NCBI GenBank assembly: GCA_947453285.1
Contig: CANGGA010000028.1
Span: 1-9,733, forward strand
From: Microbacteriaceae bacterium
GTDB taxonomy: Bacteria; Actinomycetota; Actinomycetes; Actinomycetales; Microbacteriaceae
DNA length: 9,733 nt
Direction of reading: 5' to 3'
Below are positions 5,905 through 9,733 of the stretch, in pieces (position 1 is the stretch's first letter; the number at the start of each line of letters is the position of its first letter). The notes under the pieces are model-generated. The model did not search any database and was not told where the DNA came from. It saw nothing but the letters and a program-made list of their open reading frames with translations. Position numbers and translations under genes: made by a program.

Positions 5905-7410
5905 TTACATTGCCTTCCAAGCTTCATCGAGGCATCCGCGCAGAATCTGCTCGATCTCGTTGAATTCGTCAGGACCAATGGTTAGCGGCGGTGCTAGCTG
6001 AACAACCGGGTCTCCGCGGTCATCCGAGCGGCAATAAAGCCCCTCTTCGAACATGCGGTGAGACAGAATGCCACGAAGCAGCTTCTCGCTCTCCTTGTCA
6101 TTGAAGGTCTCCTTGGTGTTCTTGTCTTTCACCAATTCGATTGCCCAGAAATAACCTGCGCCACGAACGTCACCAACGATTGGCAGGTCACGCAACTTGT
6201 CGAGAGTCGCCTTGAACTGGCCCTGGTTGCGCGCAACGTTGCCAACGAGATCTTCTTCATCGAAGATGTCGAGGTTCTCAAGAGCAACTGCACAAGAAAC
6301 CGGGTGACCACCGTAGGTGTATCCGTGAGGGAAGATGTTCGTGCCGTGCTTAAATGGCTCAAACAACTTTTCGGCAACCATCAATGCGCCGATTGGGGCG
6401 TATGCAGAAGTCATACCCTTTGCGACGACCATCATGTCTGGCTCGAAATCGTAGAGTTCCGAGGCAAACATTGCACCGGTGCGTCCGAAGCCATCGATGG
6501 TCTCGTCGGCAACAATCAACACGTCATACTTGTCGCAAATTTCGCGAACGCGATCGAAATAGACCTTTGGTGCCGTAAAGCAACCGCCAGAGTTCTGAAC
6601 CGGTTCAAAGATGAAAGCTGCAACGGTATCTGGGTCTTCAAACAGAATCATTTCTTCGACTCGGTTTGCTGCCCAGAGCGCGAATTCTTCTTCGGTTGCG
6701 AAGTCGTCTTGCGCGCGGTACCAGTTGGTGTTTGGAACTCTAAAGGTGCTTGGCACTAGCGGCTCAAACATCTTCTTCATTGACGGAATGCCAGTTAGTG
6801 AAAGGGCTCCGTGCGAGGTGCCGTGGTAGGCAACGGCTCGGGTTAGCACCTTGTGCTTGGTTGGCTTTCCGATCATCTTGAAATACTGTTTCGCCAACTT
6901 CCAAGCAGTTTCGTTTGCCTCGCCACCACCGGTGGTGAAGAAAACGCGGCTCAGGTTCTTTGGCGCATACGAGAGCAGGCGCTCAGAAAGTTCGATGCCT
7001 GGCTTGTGTGCGTGCGACCAAAGCGGGAAGTAGTCAAGCTCTTTCATCTGCTTGGCTGCTGCCTCGGCAAGGCGAGCACGTCCGTGTCCGGCGTTTACCG
7101 AGAACAAACTCGAGATGCCGTCGAAGTACTTCTTGCCGTTTTGGTCCCAGAAGTGGTGACCTTCTGCCTTGGTGATGATCGGGATCTCACCCTTGGCGGT
7201 GTAATACGGGCTGTGGCGAGTGAAGTGAAGGAACATGTTTTCCTTCGCTGACTGCTGCAGCATCTGTGTGGTTGCTTCTTTGCCTGCTTTGCGGGCGTCT
7301 AGAAGCGGGGTGGCGCGGTCGGCTTTAGCATTGGTCGTCCCATTCGACGGCTTGAACGCGGTTTTAACTCCGCGAGCAAGTTTGCTCACCAGGCTCTCCT
7401 TGGTTGCCAT
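5905..7410 (-). CDS. Class III PLP-dependent aminotransferase, probably putrescine/diamine-type
   Basis: This PLP enzyme belongs to the class III (omega) aminotransferases. From the neighbours it probably converts putrescine or a related diamine to an aminoaldehyde, with pyruvate or 2-oxoglutarate as acceptor. In the 501-residue product the PLP-phosphate loop is TGGGEANE (160-167), the ring-stacking Tyr-His-Gly is at 195-197, the cofactor Asp302 lies in ADETIDGFGRTG (301-312), the Schiff-base Lys331 is in VVAKGMTSAYAPIGA, and YTYGGHP (364-370) completes the site. Residues 1 to about 55 form a basic, low-complexity extension before the conserved start, so the protein is longer than the usual 450-470. 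The ATG has AAAGAG nine bases upstream; Met50 or Met59 are less likely starts. It follows lrp by 45 bp on the same strand and ends at a strong terminator. The substrate is inferred from context. Confidence 0.85.
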   Translation of the reverse strand: MATKESLVSKLARGVKTAFKPSNGTTNAKADRATPLLDARKAGKEATTQMLQQSAKENMFLHFTRHSPYYTAKGEIPIITKAEGHHFWDQNGKKYFDGISSLFSVNAGHGRARLAEAAAKQMKELDYFPLWSHAHKPGIELSERLLSYAPKNLSRVFFTTGGGEANETAWKLAKQYFKMIGKPTKHKVLTRAVAYHGTSHGALSLTGIPSMKKMFEPLVPSTFRVPNTNWYRAQDDFATEEEFALWAANRVEEMILFEDPDTVAAFIFEPVQNSGGCFTAPKVYFDRVREICDKYDVLIVADETIDGFGRTGAMFASELYDFEPDMMVVAKGMTSAYAPIGALMVAEKLFEPFKHGTNIFPHGYTYGGHPVSCAVALENLDIFDEEDLVGNVARNQGQFKATLDKLRDLPIVGDVRGAGYFWAIELVKDKNTKETFNDKESEKLLRGILSHRMFEEGLYCRSDDRGDPVVQLAPPLTIGPDEFNEIEQILRGCLDEAWKAM

Positions 7411-7455
7411 GAAATATCACTCTTTACATTGTTTGTTGTTGTTTGTGGAGACGCA
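7411..7455 (-). promoter_or_regulatory. CAA-rich leader between lrp and the aminotransferase gene
   Basis: On the minus strand this gap contains a run of CAA and CAAA units (7430-7446), then ATGTAA (7429-7424), a start codon directly followed by a stop, then the AAAGAG ribosome site and the gene ATG. The stretch should be unstructured as RNA. No convincing promoter is visible, so read-through from lrp is the simplest view. Confidence 0.4.
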
Positions 7456-7926
7456 TCATCGCGTTCCCCAGTTGTAGAACTGCTTGTGCAACTTCAAATA
7501 GACGAATGTCTCGGTTGAAGTAACTCCGGGCAGCGACCGGATCTTTGAATTGAGTAGCTCTATGAATTCGTCATCGTCTTCACAGATCACCTCAACCAAA
7601 ATGTCAAAACTTCCTGCGGTGTGAACCACATAATCTGTCTCGGATAGCGCGGCAATTTTTTGTGCGATTTCGCGAGTGTCGCCGGTGCAGCGAATTCCAA
7701 TCATGGCCTGGCGAAAGAAGCCAAGCTGCATCGGGTCTGTAACGGCAACAATCTGCAGCACGCCGGTCTCGGTGAGTTTTTGAACTCGCTGACGAACGGC
7801 TGCTTCGCTTAAGCCAACGGCTTTGCCGATTTCTGCGTATGAGCGGCGTCCATCGAATTGCAATTGCTCGATGATGCCTTTAGAGACGTCATCGACAGTT
7901 GCTACTTTGGCTGCGGTTCTTACCAT
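7456..7926 (-). CDS. Lrp/AsnC-family transcriptional regulator
   Basis: This is a feast/famine-type DNA-binding regulator. The 156-residue product from the ATG at 7926 has an N-terminal winged helix-turn-helix (about 12-65, with RSYAEIGKAVGLSEAAVRQRV as the helix-turn-helix) and a ligand-binding RAM domain (about 70-145, containing VVHTAGSFDILVEVICED). A GTG at 7959 could give 11 more residues. The ATG is preferred because a good promoter (TTGTGA-17 bases-CAAAAT) sits 6 bases upstream, so the mRNA is likely leaderless and the GTG would lie within the promoter. It is read divergently from the aldehyde dehydrogenase and in line with the aminotransferase. This suggests a local, autoregulating controller of diamine breakdown, probably responding to a pathway metabolite; the ligand is not known. 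Confidence 0.93.
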   Translation of the reverse strand: MVRTAAKVATVDDVSKGIIEQLQFDGRRSYAEIGKAVGLSEAAVRQRVQKLTETGVLQIVAVTDPMQLGFFRQAMIGIRCTGDTREIAQKIAALSETDYVVHTAGSFDILVEVICEDDDEFIELLNSKIRSLPGVTSTETFVYLKLHKQFYNWGTR

Positions 7927-7932
7927 GGTTCG

Positions 7933-7961
7933 ATTTTGGCACTCAAAATGCCATTTCACAA
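7933..7961 (-). promoter_or_regulatory. lrp promoter with an inverted-repeat operator over its -10
   Basis: On the minus strand TTGTGA (7961-7956) and CAAAAT (7938-7933) are 17 bases apart, each with 4 of 6 consensus matches. The ATG follows after 6 bases. The perfect inverted repeat ATTTTG-5 bases-CAAAAT (7933-7949) covers the -10. This is the usual layout of an autorepressor site, here most likely bound by the Lrp protein itself. Confidence 0.55.
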
Positions 7962-8140
7962 ACGAATCCGTAGCGTTTTGCCGATTTAGATAACGAAAAG
8001 GTCACTTAGGGGTCATTTTGCCTATGTTTTCGTAATTATCCTGTCGAAGTTATAGGGTTTTGAGTGTTGGAATCTTTCGCACCCCAACGACCTGCCAATC
8101 GGCTGGTCTCAAGCGGTGCAGACTCAAAGGAGAGTGAGCG
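7962..8140 (+). promoter_or_regulatory. Control region and leader of the aldehyde dehydrogenase gene
   Basis: This stretch holds no supportable gene. The sequence TATAGG (8051-8056) is a possible -10, with only a poor -35 (TTTTCG at 8027-8032). Just after it, GTTTTGAGTGTTGGAAT (8057-8073) matches the lrp operator at 12 of 17 positions, including nine in a row. ACGAAAA (7993-7999) and TTTTCGT (8027-8033) form a spaced inverted repeat enclosing two GGTCA copies (8000-8004, 8011-8015). A strong ribosome site, AAAGGAGAG, lies at 8126-8134. Confidence 0.45.
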
Positions 8141-9577
8141 ATGTCGCTCAAGCAGTTGAAAAACTTCGTCAATGGCGAATATGTAGATGCCAAGTCTGGT
8201 CAAAGCGCAGACATCTTCGATCCGGCAACGGGCAAGCCATATGCCACAGCTCAGCTCAGTGGCGCAGAAGACATCGATCACGCATACAAGGTCGCCGACC
8301 AGGCGTTTGAATCTTGGTCGCAGACCACTCCGGCAGAGCGCCAACTCGCACTCTTCAGAATTGCAGATGCACTCGAAGCACGCGCAGAAGAGATGGCAGA
8401 CGTTGAATCTCAGAACACCGGAAAGCCACGCCCAGGGCTTATCGAAAACGAAGTTCTAGTTTCGGTTGACCAGATTCGTTTCTTCGCCGGTGCTGCACGA
8501 AATCTTCAGGGATTAGCTACCGCAGAATATGCGAAAGACCACACCTCTTCTATTCGTCGCGAACCAATCGGCGTCATCGGGCAGGTGACTCCTTGGAACT
8601 ACCCATTGAACATGGCGACCTGGAAGTTTGCGCCAGCACTTGCTGCCGGAAACACAATCGTGATCAAGCCTTCAGACACGACGCCGGCATCGACTTTGTT
8701 GCTCGCAGAAATCGCATCGGAGTTTTTGCCAAAGGGTGTCTTCAACGTTGTCACGGGTGACCGCGACACCGGTCGTGCATTGGTTGAGCACAAGATTCCG
8801 CAGATGGTTGCCATCACCGGTTCTGTTCGTGCCGGCATGGAAGTTGCCAAGTCTGCAGCCCTTGACCTCAAGCGCGTTCACCTCGAACTAGGCGGCAAGG
8901 CGCCGGTCATTATCTTTGGCGATGCAGATCTCGATGCAGCGGTTGCTCAGCTAACCGTCGCCGGCTTCTTTAACGCAGGTCAAGACTGCACCGCCGCAAC
9001 TCGCATGCTCGTGCACGAATCGGTTCACGAAGAGTTCGTTGCCAAGTTGGCCGCGAGCGTGAAGGCTAATGCCCTAACCGGTCAGCCTTCTCGCGATGAC
9101 ATTCTGTTTGGCCCGGTCAACAACGTGAACCAGCTCGAGCGCGTTCAGGGCTTTGTCGACCGCTTGCCAGATCACGCCAAAATCGAAGCCGGCGGCCACG
9201 CCATCGAAGACAACGGCGGTTACTTCTTCGAGGCCACCATCCTGTCTGGTTTGAAGCAGAACGACGAGCACATTCAGTCTGAGATCTTCGGCCCAATTGT
9301 CACAGTGCAGAAGTTCAGCACCGACGAAGAGGCTCTGCGCTGGGCGAATGACGTTCAGTATGGCTTGGCTTCATCGGTCTGGACCAAAGACCACGGCCGC
9401 GCAATGCGCTTTTCGAAGGGGCTCAACTTCGGTTGTGTCTGGATCAACACCCACATTCCGTTGGTTGCCGAAATGCCACACGGTGGCTTTAGACACTCTG
9501 GCTATGGCAAAGACCTATCGAACTACGGCTTCGAGGACTACACGCGCGTTAAGCACGTCATGAGTTACATCGGATAA
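8141..9577 (+). CDS. Aldehyde dehydrogenase, probably gamma-aminobutyraldehyde dehydrogenase (PatD/YdcW-like)
   Basis: This NAD(P)-dependent enzyme probably oxidises 4-aminobutanal to 4-aminobutyrate (GABA), the step after diamine transamination. The 478-residue product has full family length. The sequence VTPWNYPLNMATWK (149-162) carries the oxyanion Asn153, and NTIVIKPSD (171-179) contains the cofactor-binding Lys176. ITGSVRAG (225-232) is the glycine turn, LELGGKAP (249-255 region) holds the general-base Glu249, and the catalytic Cys283 is in NAGQDCTAATR (278-288). The NAGQDCTAA form is characteristic of aminobutyraldehyde dehydrogenases such as E. coli YdcW and is less usual in betaine or succinate-semialdehyde enzymes. 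The start has a strong ribosome site (AAAGGAGAG) six bases before ATG. It is divergent from the lrp-aminotransferase pair. Substrate class is well supported, the exact aldehyde less so. Confidence 0.9.
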   Translation: MSLKQLKNFVNGEYVDAKSGQSADIFDPATGKPYATAQLSGAEDIDHAYKVADQAFESWSQTTPAERQLALFRIADALEARAEEMADVESQNTGKPRPGLIENEVLVSVDQIRFFAGAARNLQGLATAEYAKDHTSSIRREPIGVIGQVTPWNYPLNMATWKFAPALAAGNTIVIKPSDTTPASTLLLAEIASEFLPKGVFNVVTGDRDTGRALVEHKIPQMVAITGSVRAGMEVAKSAALDLKRVHLELGGKAPVIIFGDADLDAAVAQLTVAGFFNAGQDCTAATRMLVHESVHEEFVAKLAASVKANALTGQPSRDDILFGPVNNVNQLERVQGFVDRLPDHAKIEAGGHAIEDNGGYFFEATILSGLKQNDEHIQSEIFGPIVTVQKFSTDEEALRWANDVQYGLASSVWTKDHGRAMRFSKGLNFGCVWINTHIPLVAEMPHGGFRHSGYGKDLSNYGFEDYTRVKHVMSYIG

Positions 9578-9584
9578 CGAGTGA

Positions 9585-9607
9585 AACCGCAAGCTTGCTT
9601 GCTGGTT
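9585..9607 (+). other. Small hairpin after the aldehyde dehydrogenase stop
   Basis: AACCGCAAG (9585-9593) can pair with CTTGC-T-GGTT (9598-9607), with one bulged T and a 4-base loop, starting 8 bases after the stop. No T-run follows, so it is at best a weak terminator or an mRNA 3'-end stabiliser. Confidence 0.35.
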
Positions 9608-9621
9608 GAGCGAGTTGACGA

Positions 9622-9678
9622 TGTTGAACGAAGTGAACACATTGGCTAGTCCAGTGTTGCACGAAGTGAACACATCGG
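9622..9678. repeat. Two near-identical 24-bp direct repeats, 33 bp apart
   Basis: The segments 9622-9645 and 9655-9678 both read TGTTG-N-ACGAAGTGAACACAT-Y-GG, with 22 of 24 identical bases. Looser versions of the GTTGA-CGA-GTGAAC core occur at 9605-9619 and 9578-9588. The bases just after the second copy continue as ATAA, so ACATCGGATAA (9672-9682) duplicates the last 11 bases of the dehydrogenase gene (9567-9577). The region 9578-9733 otherwise contains no gene that I can support. Confidence 0.75.
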
Positions 9679-9733
9679 ATAAGTTCTCCACAGCTTTCGG
9701 CTAGTTAGCCACGGATGCTCGCGCAAGCGGCAA

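Noticed and set aside
6058..6759. Long plus-strand open frame (233 codons) opposite the aminotransferase gene
   Set aside because: It is fully antisense to a strongly conserved gene. The translation is Cys/Val/Asn-rich without any recognisable domain, and there is no ribosome site or promoter. It follows from codon bias on the other strand.
3998..8011. TCACTTAGGG present in both the pduO/yaaA and the lrp/dehydrogenase intergenic regions
   Set aside because: Many 10-base matches are expected by chance in a window of this size, and nothing else is shared around them.
8036..8344. Minus-strand open frame over the dehydrogenase leader and start
   Set aside because: It overlaps the real start and ribosome site of the dehydrogenase, and the translation shows no family pattern.
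9622..9678. CRISPR-like array from the 24-bp direct repeats
   Set aside because: There are only two good copies, with a 9-bp gap, no cas genes and no spacer-sized intervals.
9683..9733. Possible 3' end of a convergent minus-strand gene at the right edge
   Set aside because: Short open frames exist on the minus strand but are too brief to judge and show no recognisable C-terminus. The small inverted repeat GGCTA-GT-TAGCC (9699-9710) lacks a T-run and does not prove a terminator.

Overview
The window comes from an actinobacterium with roughly half G+C and very compact gene spacing. The F1 beta subunit sequence, the Lys-rich alpha C-terminus, the very short epsilon subunit and several apparently leaderless genes all fit Microbacteriaceae. 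The moderate G+C suggests a small-genome freshwater type (Aquiluna/Rhodoluna-like), but that placement is inferred from family memory and not from a search.

Layout. Positions 1-3096 (+) hold the 3' half of the ATP synthase operon: the end of atpA, then atpG, atpD and atpC. The operon ends at a bidirectional hairpin terminator (about 3113-3140). It is shared with a convergent minus-strand pair: a PduO-type cobalamin adenosyltransferase and, 4 bp after it, a 65-residue protein I cannot assign. A 62-bp divergent promoter region (3970-4031) separates the adenosyltransferase from yaaA (+). The stop codon of yaaA interlocks with that of tag, a 3-methyladenine DNA glycosylase, which is preceded by ogt, an O6-methylguanine methyltransferase. 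ogt and tag form a minus-strand pair with an ATGA overlap. yaaA, tag and ogt together make a small genome-protection block covering peroxide and alkylation damage.

Positions 5832-9577 hold a probable diamine (putrescine) catabolism locus. A class III PLP aminotransferase and an Lrp/AsnC-family regulator lie on the minus strand. A divergent gamma-aminobutyraldehyde-type dehydrogenase lies on the plus strand. The expected chemistry is putrescine to 4-aminobutanal (transaminase) to GABA (dehydrogenase), with the Lrp protein sensing a pathway compound and controlling both directions from the 214-bp intergenic region. A perfect inverted repeat covers the proposed -10 of lrp, and a related sequence lies in the dehydrogenase leader. 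The aminotransferase is followed by a long GC-rich hairpin terminator just upstream of ogt.

The last 156 bp (9578-9733) hold no gene that I can support. They do hold short direct repeats, one of which resembles the 3' end of the dehydrogenase gene. I see no rRNA, tRNA, CRISPR array, insertion sequence or phage gene. Most of the window is ordinary core metabolism. The most distinctive parts are the regulatory architecture of the polyamine locus, the structural oddities of the ATP synthase subunits (extended beta, minimal epsilon), the small unassigned protein, and the terminal repeats.
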